DNA from: Chelydra serpentina | Lineage: Eukaryota > Chordata > Testudines > Chelydridae | NCBI GenBank assembly: GCA_037349315.1 | Contig: JBAIAC010000008.1 | Span: 123,440,001 to 123,504,000 of the forward strand | Length of the DNA stretch: 64,000 bases | Direction: 5' to 3' | Shown here: piece by piece, positions 55,913-64,000 of the stretch | How the letters are laid out: the number at the start of each line of letters is the position of its first letter | How positions within the stretch are numbered: the first letter of the stretch is position 1 | The notes under the pieces: model-generated | The model's database searches: none | What the model was told of the DNA's origin: nothing | Seen by the model: only the letters and a program-made list of their open reading frames with translations | Made by a program: the position numbers and the translations under genes

Positions 55913-57001
55913 TGTGACATTCCCCTCTGGTGTTATCTGGACCAGTGATCTGCTAGGTCACTCCAATCCTTGACTCTGGGAGCCAGCCTTACCCTGCTCT
56001 GCTGTGAGTACCCTCACTCCTGGACTGTTCACGCACAGCCTCTGGCATGTAAGCTGCTCCCAGCTACTTGCAACTGAATGACACTAGCCAATATCTCTGG
56101 TCCCAGACACAGTCTAGGAACCTCTGTCTTGCAGTGTCCAGTTCTGGACGCTGCAAGCTTCTATGCGTTCATCAATTTAACAAAGAAATGTATATGTACC
56201 AGGCTTGTTATTCCAAGGGGAGTCTCTGACATGCTTCAAACCAAACGCACTGCTTCAGGTAGAATAAACAAACAAATTTATTAACTAAGAAAGACAGATT
56301 TTAAGTGATTATAAATCAAAGCATAACAAGTTGGATTTGGTCAAATGAAATAAAAGCAAAACACATTCTAAAGCTGATCTTAACACTTTCAGTGCCCTTA
56401 CAAACTTAGATGCTTCTCACCACAGGCTGGCTGGTTGCCCTTTGATCAGGCTCTCTCCTTTGATCAGCACTTCAGTTGCTTGGTGTGGTGTCTATAGATG
56501 TAGGTGGAAGAGAGAGAGGGCATGGCAAACATCTTTCCCTTTTATCATGTCCTTTCTTCCCTCTTGCCCCCTGCCCCTTAGAGTCAGGTGAGCATTACCT
56601 CATCGCAATCCCAAACTGACCAAAAGAAGGGGGGTGACTCACTCGAGAGTCCAACAGATCCTTTGTTGTTGGCTAGGCCTTCTTCCTGTGAGGCTGGGCT
56701 GGGTTTTTCCCATACATGCCCTTAAGAGGTGTGAACTGCCCCCCTGCTTCTGGAGAGTTTTTGCCTGGGCTTGCTTTAAGCCACGAGAACACATTTTCAG
56801 CCTCATAACTATATACATGAAATTATAACCTATAACATTACTATAACAATACTGTAACATTACCATAACAACAATGCTCAGTACATCATGAGCCTTCCAA
56901 AGACACCCAACATGACAAACATTGAAGTAGATACCACACAATCATATTATAAGGATGAACATGGGGGTGCTGGGTGTTCCTCCGACATACAGAACGTCAC
57001 A
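55913..57001. mobile_element. Putative solo LTR (or TG...CA element), 1.09 kb, 5-bp TSD
   Basis: The element begins TGTGACATTC and ends GAACGTCACA, so the termini are TG...CA with a 10-bp inverted repeat (9/10). GAAGT at 55908-55912 and 57002-57006 is a perfect 5-bp TSD, as for gypsy-type LTR elements and some retroviral ones. It has no gag or pol frame. Orientation is uncertain: plus-strand AGAATAAACA lies near 56261. A DNA transposon with a 5-bp TSD is the alternative. Confidence 0.65.
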
Positions 57002-57006
57002 GAAGT

Positions 57007-57083
57007 GTGTAATACACTGGACTGGGCTTAAGAGACCTGGGTTCTGTTCCTGACACTGCCCTGCTCTGGGACCTCTCTGAGGT
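57007..57083 (+). mobile_element. MIR-type CORE-SINE, 5' half
   Basis: ACACTGGACTGGGCTTAAG, GAGACCTGGGTTCTGTTCC and GACACTGCCCTGCTCTGGGA are the tRNA-like head and the start of the core. The element resumes at 57886 after two insertions. Confidence 0.65.
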
Positions 57084-57468
57084 CTGCAGAAGAGAAGAAT
57101 GTAGGGGGATTTGATAGCTGCTTTCAACTTCCTGAAAGGGGGTTCCAAAGAAGATGGATCTAGACTGTTCTCAGTGGTAGAAGATGACAGAACAAGGAGT
57201 AATGGTTTCAAGTTGCAGTGGGGGAGGTTTAGGTTGGATATTAGGAAAAACGTTTTCACTAGAAGAGTGGTGAAGCACTGGAATGGGTTACCTAGGGAGG
57301 TGGTGGAATCTCCTTCCTTAGGGGTTTTATAAGGTCAAGCTTGACAAAGCCCTGGCTGGGATGATTTAGTTGGGGATTGGTCCTGCTTTGAGTGGGGTGG
57401 GGGATGGGAGGAGGTTTGACTAGATGGCCTCCTGAGGTCCCTTCCAACCCTGATATTCTATGATTCTC
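57084..57468 (+). pseudogene. CR1 ORF2 3' fragment inserted in a MIR
   Basis: The frame at 57111-57332 reads [35 protein letters not shown] and [18 protein letters not shown], close to the 40-kb CR1. Near 57327 a one-base change shifts the frame (GVL then stop). The 3' UTR runs to CCTGATATTCTATGATTCTC. This heavily 5'-truncated copy keeps only about 120 codons of the C-terminus. Confidence 0.85.
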
Positions 57469-57471
57469 TCT

Positions 57472-57885
57472 GGTTACGTCCACACTGCACACCCTTTATG
57501 GTACATAAACGACATGCACCCCTAGCACGGGTATAAATAGCAGTGTAGACTGTAAGGCATGGTTTTGGTGCATAGAGTAAAGACATGCTGGGTGCTATGG
57601 ATATGTACCCTACACATCCAAGCAGTGCCTCCCTTTCTACACTGCTCTTTTTAGCAGTGTAGTGCCCCGCTACAGGGAAAGAGTCCAGCAGCTAAGGCTC
57701 CAGTAGGGAAGCAGCTGGGAAAGGCTCCAGCAGCATGGAACTGCTGGAGCCTTTCCCCGCTGCCTCCCCCCTGCCAGAGCCTTTCACTGACATGTGTAGC
57801 GACACACAGCAGTGTGGGCAGTCTGCTTTTCACTGTGGCATGTAACTGCACTCTGCTTCCACTGTTGTACAGTGTAGAAGCAGCC
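57472..57885. mobile_element. Harbinger-like MITE inserted in a MIR (414 bp)
   Basis: The left end GGTTACGTCCACACTGCA and right end in reverse complement, GGCTGCTTCTACACTGT, form an imperfect TIR resembling the 62970 element (GGGTACGTCTATACT). TCT at 57469-57471 and 57886-57888 is a 3-bp direct repeat. The interior contains GGAACTGCTGGAGCC / GGCTCCAGCAGC inverted repeats and GCAGTGTAGAC words. Confidence 0.6.
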
Positions 57886-57975
57886 TCTGTGTAAAATAGA
57901 TAATGATACTTGCCTCCTTTGTAAAGTGTTTTGAAATATAAGGGTGAAGGTGCCGAGTAAGAGTTAGGTATTACT
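57886..57975 (+). mobile_element. MIR-type CORE-SINE, 3' half
   Basis: TCTGTGTAAAATAGATAATG, ATACTTGCCTCCTTTGTAAA and GTGTTTTGAAATATAAGG continue the MIR core and tail begun at 57007. Confidence 0.65.
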
Positions 57976-59395
57976 GTTGTCCTCAGCCAGGTTTGCTACA
58001 AAAGATCACATAATTAACTGCAGGTAAGGAGAAAGTGCGAAATGGATTCAGTGGGGTTTTCTCCTCTTGCACCTCTGCGAAGAGTAATTGAACAAAATTC
58101 CATTTGTAAAGCCTGTGTAGCCTGGTAATAATTTGGATCCATGGAAGATAAGCATGGCCAGAAGTCTCCTGACTCCATCGGTTTGCAGTTGTTTATTGAT
58201 TTAGTGTGGGATGACAGTGTCCTTAGGAAAGGAGAGAAATGGACATTGACAGTATAAACTGTTGCAGTACATTAGGAGAAAATTAGGAAAACAGTCTCTT
58301 CCCTCCCATCCCTGGCTAAAAATAAGGTGATTTTAATTGGCATTTCTCTAGGGGTGGCTAGAAATGCTGATGTAATTTCCCACGAGCATCAGCTGTTTAC
58401 ATTCCAGACTGTTTCCAGCTGCTTTGATTTCATCTAGATCAATGCTGTAAATTCATGAAAATATAAATATTGGATTTTAGCCTAATGCTAGAGAAGCATA
58501 TGGGTCGTTAACTATAATTTAGGTCTGCAAGCTATTTACTGACTCTCCTGAATAAAATTAATACTGTTCCGCCCTCTTAACAAGAGCTGCGCTAGTTGTG
58601 GTTGCAAGGTTGTTTTCAGTTCATATTTTTGTTTTTCTCCTCACATTCAAATTCACAAGGAAACTAAAATATAGAGAGTTGGACTATCCATGCTCAATAA
58701 ATATATTAATGAAAATAGTTTATGGGTGGTCAGGGACAAGAGGTCATTAATTATTTACTTATATTGCAATAGTGCTTAGAAGTCCTAGTCCTAGACCCGG
58801 ATAACATTGTGAGTTTTGGGTGCGCCATGTTTCTGCTTTATGTTTTATGGGAAGAACAAAATCCTCTTCTCAGTTTACTTTCTTAAGAGTCTAGCAGGCA
58901 GGTTTTACAGGACACTCGGAAATTTGGCAGACTTCCCTAAAATCTCTTCTGGAGAGAACTGTCACAAAAATGACTTTTAAAGGAAGACTGGCTGCATATT
59001 TCAAGTTGTTTATCACAATTTTGTATGAAACACCAAAGGAATAAGAGAGGTACTGAAGTTCAGTAAGTTTCCCATAGACTTTTTTATGTTTATCATCTTT
59101 GTTTCTTGCGTAATCTCTGATGTTCTTCTTCAGCAGTGTACTAAAATCCCTGTAGACAATGTCTTGGGGATGCTCTTCTGTTTTTAACAGTTTTATGCTT
59201 CCAAGGCATCATTAATTTATAAAAGCAACAAAAATATTTCAAAATTATTGAAGAGAACCTTGGCAGAGTCCTCTGTGCTAGAATTCCATAGGTGAATTTT
59301 AGGGGGCTAAAACAAGGGAGAGCTAACATAAAAACCATAACAGGTATTGAAAATATCTCTCCTCTCCCTGAAAATTCAGTGGTTTGTCCCCATAT
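57976..59395. other. Repeat-poor DNA, no gene recognised
   Basis: 58735-58800 resembles a short reversed CORE-SINE tail. 58330-58700 is complex, repeat-free AT-rich sequence. No exon was recognised. Confidence 0.3.
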
Positions 59396-59399
59396 AATA

Positions 59400-59764
59400 C
59401 TTTTAATATTAGTGTCTTGAAGTGATTTATGAATATTAAAAGGTAGGAAGTATGGTAAGAGGCCACCCTGGTTTAACCAAGAGATCTTCAATGACATGAA
59501 ACTCAAAAGAGCCATACAAGAGGTGGAAACTAGGTCAAATTACAAAAGATGAATACAAAAAACCCCCACAAGCATGCAGGGACAAAATTAGAAAGCCCAA
59601 GGCACAAAATGAGATTAAACTAGCTAGGAATATAAAGGGTAACGAGAAAGAATTATGCAAATACATGGGAAGCAAGAGGAAAACCAGGGACAGGATAGGC
59701 CCATTGCTCAATGGGGATGGAAAGACAATAACAGAAAATGCAGCAATGGCCAAAGTGTTAAATA
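59400..59764 (+). pseudogene. CR1 ORF2 internal fragment (between endonuclease and RT)
   Basis: Translated across frame breaks, it gives [19 protein letters not shown], then [19 protein letters not shown] and AMAKVLN, matching the ORF2 linker of the 40-kb copy (AWLNSEILARLKHKKAA, VGPLLNEGG, ASVLNAF). It stops abruptly within the VLN codons where hAT sequence begins. At least two frame disruptions are present. The 5' limit is approximate. Confidence 0.75.
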
Positions 59765-60530
59765 TAGGGCTGCCAAGCGATTAAAAAATTAATCGCGATT
59801 AATCACGCTGTTAAACAATTATAGGATGTCATTTATTTAAATATTTTTTGATGTTTTCTACATTTTCAAATATATTGATTTCAATTATAACACAGAATAC
59901 AAAGTGTACAGTGCTCACTTTATATTTATTTTTGATTATAAATATTTGCACTGTAAAAAACCAAAGAAACAGTATTTTTCAATTCATCTAATACAAGTAT
60001 TGTAGTGCAATCTCTTAATCATGAAAGATGAACTTACAAATGTAAAATTATGTACAAAAAACCCTGCATTCAAAAATAAAACAATGTAAAACTTTAGAGC
60101 CTACAAGTCCAATCAGTCCTACTTCTTGTTCAGCCAATTGCTCAGACAAACACATGTGTTTACATTTCCAGAAGATATTGTTGCCTGCTTCTTGTTTACA
60201 CTGTCACTTGAAAGTGAGAACGGGTGTTTGCATGGCACTGTTGTAGCTGGCATTGCAAGATATTTACATGCCAAATGCACTAAAGATTCATATGTCCCTT
60301 GATGCTTGCGTCCATGCTGATGATGGGTTCTGCTCGATAACGATCCAAAGCAGTGCAGACCGAGGCATGTTCATTTTAATCATCTAGTCAGATGCCACCA
60401 GCAGAACATTGATTTTCTTTTTTGGTGGTTCAGGGTCTGTAGTTTCCGCATCGGAATGTTGCCCTTTTAAGACTTCTGAAATCATGCTCCTCACCTCATC
60501 CTTCTCAGATTTTGAAGGCACTTCAGATTC
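59765..60530 (-). pseudogene. hAT transposase gene 3' fragment with terminus
   Basis: The terminus begins TAGGGCTGCCAAGCGATTAA with a subterminal palindrome AATTAATCGCGATTAATC. Read on the minus strand from 60530, broken frames give pieces such as KSEKDEV, PPKKKINVLLVASD, TALDRYRAEP and, near 60190-60110, SVNKKQA and NWLNKK followed by a stop. These match the C-terminal dimerisation region and 3' end of a hAT transposase. In-frame stops and deletions inactivate it: for example a stop follows LLVASD, and a stretch between SMDA and the His/Glu-rich part is missing. The rest of the gene is absent, cut at 60530 where CR1 sequence resumes. Confidence 0.75.
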
Positions 60531-61022
60531 TGGACACCACACTTCAGGAAAAATGTGGACAAATTGGAGAAAGTCCAGAGGAGAGCAACAAACATTATTA
60601 AAGGACTAGAAAACATGACCTATGAGGAAAGATGGAAAAAACTGAATTTGTGTAGTCTGGAGAAGAGAAGACTTAGGGGGGACATAAGTCTTCAAGTGCC
60701 TAAAAGGGTGCTGTAAAGAGGACAGTGATAAATGGTTCTCCTTAACCACTCAGGATGGTACAAGAAGTAATGGCCTTAAATTGCAGCAAGGGAGATTTAG
60801 GTTAGACATTAGGAAAAGTTCCTAACTGTAAGGATAGTTAAGTAGTGGAACAAATTACCTAGGGAGGTTGTGGAATCTCTGTCATTATTGGTTTTTAAGA
60901 ACAGGTTAGACAAACACCTGTCAGGGATGTTTGAGATAATACTTAGTCCTGCCTCAGTGCAGGGGACTGGATTAGATGACCTATCAAGGTCCCTTCCAAT
61001 CCTACATTTCTATTATGCTACG
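60531..61022 (+). pseudogene. CR1 ORF2 3' fragment and 3' UTR
   Basis: The sequence starts in the codons for the FWTPHFRKMWTNWR-like region and continues through GLENMTYEE, CSLEKRRLR, KNRLDKHLS-type pieces across several frameshifts. It ends CCTACATTTCTATTATGC near 61018. Compared with the fragment ending at 59764, about 0.8 kb of ORF2 is missing between them. Confidence 0.75.
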
Positions 61023-61024
61023 AT

Positions 61025-62055
61025 GAATTAAACCTCAGAACACAGGTGAAGTTGGAGAGTACCGTTCTAGCCCCATGTTTTAGAATGTTGAATGTAGAAT
61101 GTCTGGGGTATCGTTGAAGAAGACAAAATACTCCAATCTCTTATCAATGGGAGTTTGGCACCTTGAGGATCTGGGCCCTAGTGACTTTCACAAGTTTACA
61201 CGGTAACCAAGTGGTGTTACTTTTCCTCCATCATGATGACTGGGGCAGCTGATACTGTGCTGCTGAGGTAGGATGGGAAGTGAGGCATGAATGTGAAGCT
61301 ACTGCTGATAGTCACCTGCTCTACTTCCTCTTCTCCCTCGCTCTCAGATCCTCTTCAAGCTGTAGAGAGTGAAGCAGGGGAAAATGGTCTCCTACAGATA
61401 CATGTAGCAACCAGGTCAGAGGCCTTCCATCACTGCCATGAAATCATTAGTCTGTGGTTGTGACTCTTGTGGTACCGTTAAGACTTCCACTGTTAAGAGC
61501 CAAGGCCATATTCTGTGCAGAGCTGCTAAATGGTGACGCATTTCTGCTCTGTGCATTGAGGGATGAAGTGATAATAGGTGTAAGAGATTGATGATTGCCT
61601 TTGAGAGAGATGGATATAATGCAGCACTCTCCTGTGGTTCTTTTAATTGACTTGGCTTCATTTGAAGTGTAATCTAGATGTAATCTGTAGGATGGTCTTC
61701 TGAAATGCTAATGCTGTATTATATTTTTTAAAAGCCTTGTGAAGTGTCAGTGAGTCGTGTCTGTAACGAGGCACACTCCCTCCCCCCACTTAATTTCCTT
61801 TATTGAGATAAGTGCCATTTTTAAGAGTATTCAGATGTCATAGGGAAGTCATTTGGGTCAGATGACAAAATAATGTTGGAAAGTCCATTTGTGACTTATA
61901 AAAATCATAAAGGAAGTCATCTATAGCGCCCGCTTTGTTCAGATATAACTGTTCAGAGTTATATCTTATGTGCTGTAGTGCCATTAGAATTTTATACTTC
62001 ATTATCATTAGATTAATAACATATGGCAGACATGTTGCCTGTTGGAGTTCAGCTT
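61025..62055. other. Mostly unique DNA, no gene recognised
   Basis: 61140-61185 contains the GAGGATCTGGGCCC palindromic-repeat arm. Open frames on the minus strand at 61416-61661 and 61838-62296 lack domains. Confidence 0.3.
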
Positions 62056-62064
62056 CTGGAATGA

Positions 62065-62175
62065 AGTCTCTCTTCATTGAACTTGAGGTTGCGCAGTGCC
62101 TAGCGCAATGGGGTACTACGTGATGACTGAGGCTATTAGGCACTACAGTAATACAAATAATAAATAATAGTAATC
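62065..62175 (+). mobile_element. CORE-SINE 3' tail
   Basis: GCGCAGTGCCTAGCGCAATG, GGCTATTAGGCACTACAG and TAATACAAATAATAAATAAT are the characteristic tail, ending in an ATAAT repeat. Confidence 0.65.
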
Positions 62176-62490
62176 GGTCCCAAAAGATATAGTACCACAA
62201 TGCTCCTTGAAATTCTGGTGCCCAGCCTTGCCGTAACTTGGGTTTATAACTAGCCCTCATGCTTCTTAGATGAGACAGCTCTCCCATTGTCCACATTGGC
62301 CTGTGTCTGTTTTGTCACTGCTCCTTTTGGGGATAACCCCTGAAATGTCCTCCTTTGAGTACCTCACTTCTTGACTCACCCTTTGGAAATCAAAGATCAG
62401 GAGTCTCCACCAGTGCTTGGCCCCGAAACAAGTAGTCAAGACCATCAATTTCAGAGATCCTACACCACAAAGGCTATTCAGGATGTTCTT
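62176..62490. other. Unique DNA, no gene recognised
   Basis: No exon, RNA gene or element end was recognised. Confidence 0.35.
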
Positions 62491-62496
62491 TTAGAT

Positions 62497-62718
62497 CAGT
62501 GGTTCTCAAACTTTTGTACTGGTGACTCCTTTCACACCGCAAGCCTCTGAGTGTGACCCCCCCTTGTACATTTAAAACACTTTTTAATATATTTAACACC
62601 ATTATAAATGCTGGAGGCAAAGCTGGAGTTGGGGTGGTGGCTGACAGCTCATGACCCCCCCCCATGTAATAAACTCACGACCCCCTCAGGGGTCCCAGCC
62701 TCCATTTGAGAACCTCTG
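62497..62718. mobile_element. Non-autonomous hAT MITE (222 bp)
   Basis: The left end CAGTGGTTCTCAAACTT and right end in reverse complement, CAGAGGTTCTCAAATGG, form the TIR (the first 12 bases differ once). The flanking 8-mers TTTTAGAT and AATTATAT match at only 5/8, so the TSD is decayed. The interior has CTCACGACCCCC and TGACCCCCCC words near both ends. Confidence 0.75.
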
Positions 62719-62726
62719 AATTATAT

Positions 62727-62965
62727 TAAATTAAAGAAAATACTATACCCAAAAGAATAAATGGAGTGTAGATATGTAGATAGACTAAGCATTGTGAAAA
62801 GCATAGCTAGCTCAGGCTTTACATTCCAACCTAAACATAAATTAAATCCTTCCTGTTTATTTTTAGAATGTGTAAGGTTTTCAGATACCATGGTCATAAC
62901 TGTGCTAGTAATGCCTAGATAGAAAATTGCTGATTTATAGATAGATAACTGATGGATTATGTTCC
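62727..62965. other. Unique AT-rich DNA
   Basis: Short gap between two MITEs, with nothing recognised in it. Confidence 0.35.
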
Positions 62966-62969
62966 CTAA

Positions 62970-63255
62970 GGGTACGTCTATACTTACCCGTCGCGTCGGA
63001 GGCGCGGGATCGATGTTCTGGGTTCGATTTATCGCGTCTTGTCTAGACGCGATAAATCGAACCAGGAAGTGCTCCCCCGTCGACGCTGGTAATCCTGCTC
63101 TGCGAACGGAGCAGGCGGAGTCGACGGGGGAGCCTGCGCGCCGCGTCTGGACCACAGGTAAGTTCGAACTAAGGTACTTCGACTTCAGCTACGTTATTAA
63201 CGTAGCTGAAGTTGCGTATCTTAGTTCGACAGGGGGGGTTAGTGTAGACCTAGCC
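62970..63255. mobile_element. PIF/Harbinger-like multi-hairpin MITE, copy 2 (286 bp)
   Basis: TIRs are GGGTACGTCTATACT and, in reverse complement, GGCTAGGTCTACACT. TAA at 62967-62969 and 63256-63258 is a perfect 3-bp TWA-type TSD. The interior holds three strong stems: TTCGATTTATCGCGTCT with its complement around 63023-63062, GCTCCCCCGTCGAC with GTCGACGGGGGAGC enclosing CCTGCTC/GAGCAGG, and ACTTCAGCTACGTTA with TAACGTAGCTGAAGT separated by one base. It is non-coding. Confidence 0.8.
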
Positions 63256-63264
63256 TAAGCAACA

Positions 63265-63655
63265 CCTTGCTAGAGACTAGGATGATGGTATCTGTGTTAG
63301 CTGCCAGATTAAGAGAGAACCAGGGATACGAAAAGAGAGTGGCTCACAAACAGGTCTTTTTATGTTTAAAAAATACATAGTTAAACATAGTAGCTTGTAT
63401 GTAGAGAGTGGGAATCAAATCACTTTCAGGGGAGCCAAAGAGCACTGCATTCATTAACCGAGAGCTCATCTAATCCCTGGCAGAATAATATTGTGCGTGT
63501 GTATTGCAAGAATGGTAGAAAATGAGAAGTGCAGGGAAAAGGGAATGCTAGGTAGATAGCTCTCTTTCTCTATTACAAAATCAAATACTTGTGTGTTGTG
63601 CTTAAAGGGAAAAAAATCAAAACTGTGTTGTCTAGTGCTGATCTAGTTATAGTAA
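63265..63655. other. Unique DNA, no gene recognised
   Basis: No exon, RNA gene or element end was recognised. Confidence 0.35.
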
Positions 63656-63659
63656 AATA

Positions 63660-64000
63660 CGTCAATTGCTTTATTAAAAGTGGGACTGGTAGCACTGCAG
63701 ACACTTCCCATTATAAGAACCTATTTTCAATTGCTTATAACTTCACAAAGCTTCAACCATTTATGCTAAGCTGAGCCTGCTGTCTGCCTCGGGTTAAAGT
63801 TTTTGGGGGAAATTTCAGCCAAAATAGTGCCACTGTTTCCAAGAACAAGGTGAGGGAAAATTGAATTGTTTTGCCCATCTTTAATATTTCCAGCAACTTT
63901 TTCTTTGAGAAGCTCTAGCACTCCCATTATTTGGAGCCAGGACTTGAAATTTTGAAGGAGGATGGCCTTTGTGTCAGGGGGTGTCTTTTGCCATCTCTGT
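63660..64000 (+). repeat. Unclassified interspersed repeat, copy 2 (paralogous to 13200-13620), cut by window end
   Basis: ACACTTCCCATTATAAGAAC, CTTTGAGAAGCTCTAGCAC, TTTGGAGCCAGGACTTG and GTGTCTTTTGCCATCTCTGT follow the order of copy 1. The element continues beyond the window. Confidence 0.6.

Noticed and set aside
61838..62296. 152-codon minus-strand frame
   Set aside because: It overlaps a CORE-SINE tail and has no domain; probably chance.
62489..62726. 8-bp TSD around the hAT MITE at 62497
   Set aside because: The flanking 8-mers agree at only 5 of 8 positions, so the hAT call rests on the TIRs and not on a TSD.

Overview
This window reads as intergenic or intronic DNA from a turtle, most likely a cryptodire. 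The evidence is the repeat content: a near full-length CR1 LINE whose 3' end carries ATTCTATG-type repeats, two copies of the tRNA-derived tortoise Pol III SINE that shares its tail with turtle CR1, MIR-type CORE-SINEs, and many non-autonomous hAT and PIF/Harbinger-like elements. I found no host protein-coding exon, rRNA gene or functional tRNA gene that I could defend. The only real coding sequences belong to transposons.

Layout. 1-9 kb: mostly unique AT-rich DNA with three hAT-like elements (2675-2859, 4290-4536, 7667-8960), the last carrying a C-rich internal minisatellite. 10-16 kb: unclassified interspersed repeats, two of them with second copies at 39 and 63.7 kb, then a CR1 3' tail at 16.1 kb and a Harbinger-like MITE at 16.4 kb. 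16.6-29 kb: largely repeat-poor, with two MIR-type copies, a long inverted-repeat element (20.9-21.7 kb), a tandem pair of tRNA-like units (22.7-23.2 kb) and a CR1 ORF2 fragment (26.5-27.2 kb). 29-33 kb: a probable DIRS-type gag remnant, a tortoise SINE, a Harbinger-like hairpin element and a small hAT with a perfect target-site duplication (TSD). 35.8-38.1 kb: two hAT elements with perfect 8-bp TSDs, one holding a G-rich minisatellite.

39.8-44.8 kb is the centrepiece. A hAT element with perfect 14-bp terminal inverted repeats (TIRs) is split by a nearly full-length CR1 on the minus strand. The CR1 has an intact ORF1 (PHD-like zinc finger, coiled coil, SGNH esterase) and an ORF2 (AP endonuclease plus reverse transcriptase) broken by two single-base frameshifts. 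48.3-49.5 kb holds a hAT element built around about 13 copies of a 57-bp repeat that leaves three frames open. 55.9-58 kb is a nested cluster: an LTR-like element beside a MIR that is itself split by a CR1 and a Harbinger-like MITE. 59.4-61 kb is a mosaic of CR1 and a hAT transposase-gene fragment. The window ends with a hAT MITE, a multi-hairpin Harbinger-like element and a second copy of the 13-kb repeat.

The elements do not work together as a pathway. The CR1 machinery is the plausible mobiliser of the tortoise SINEs, because they share a 3' tail, and absent autonomous hAT and Harbinger transposases would have moved the MITEs. All family assignments were made by eye from sequence features and have not been checked against a repeat library.
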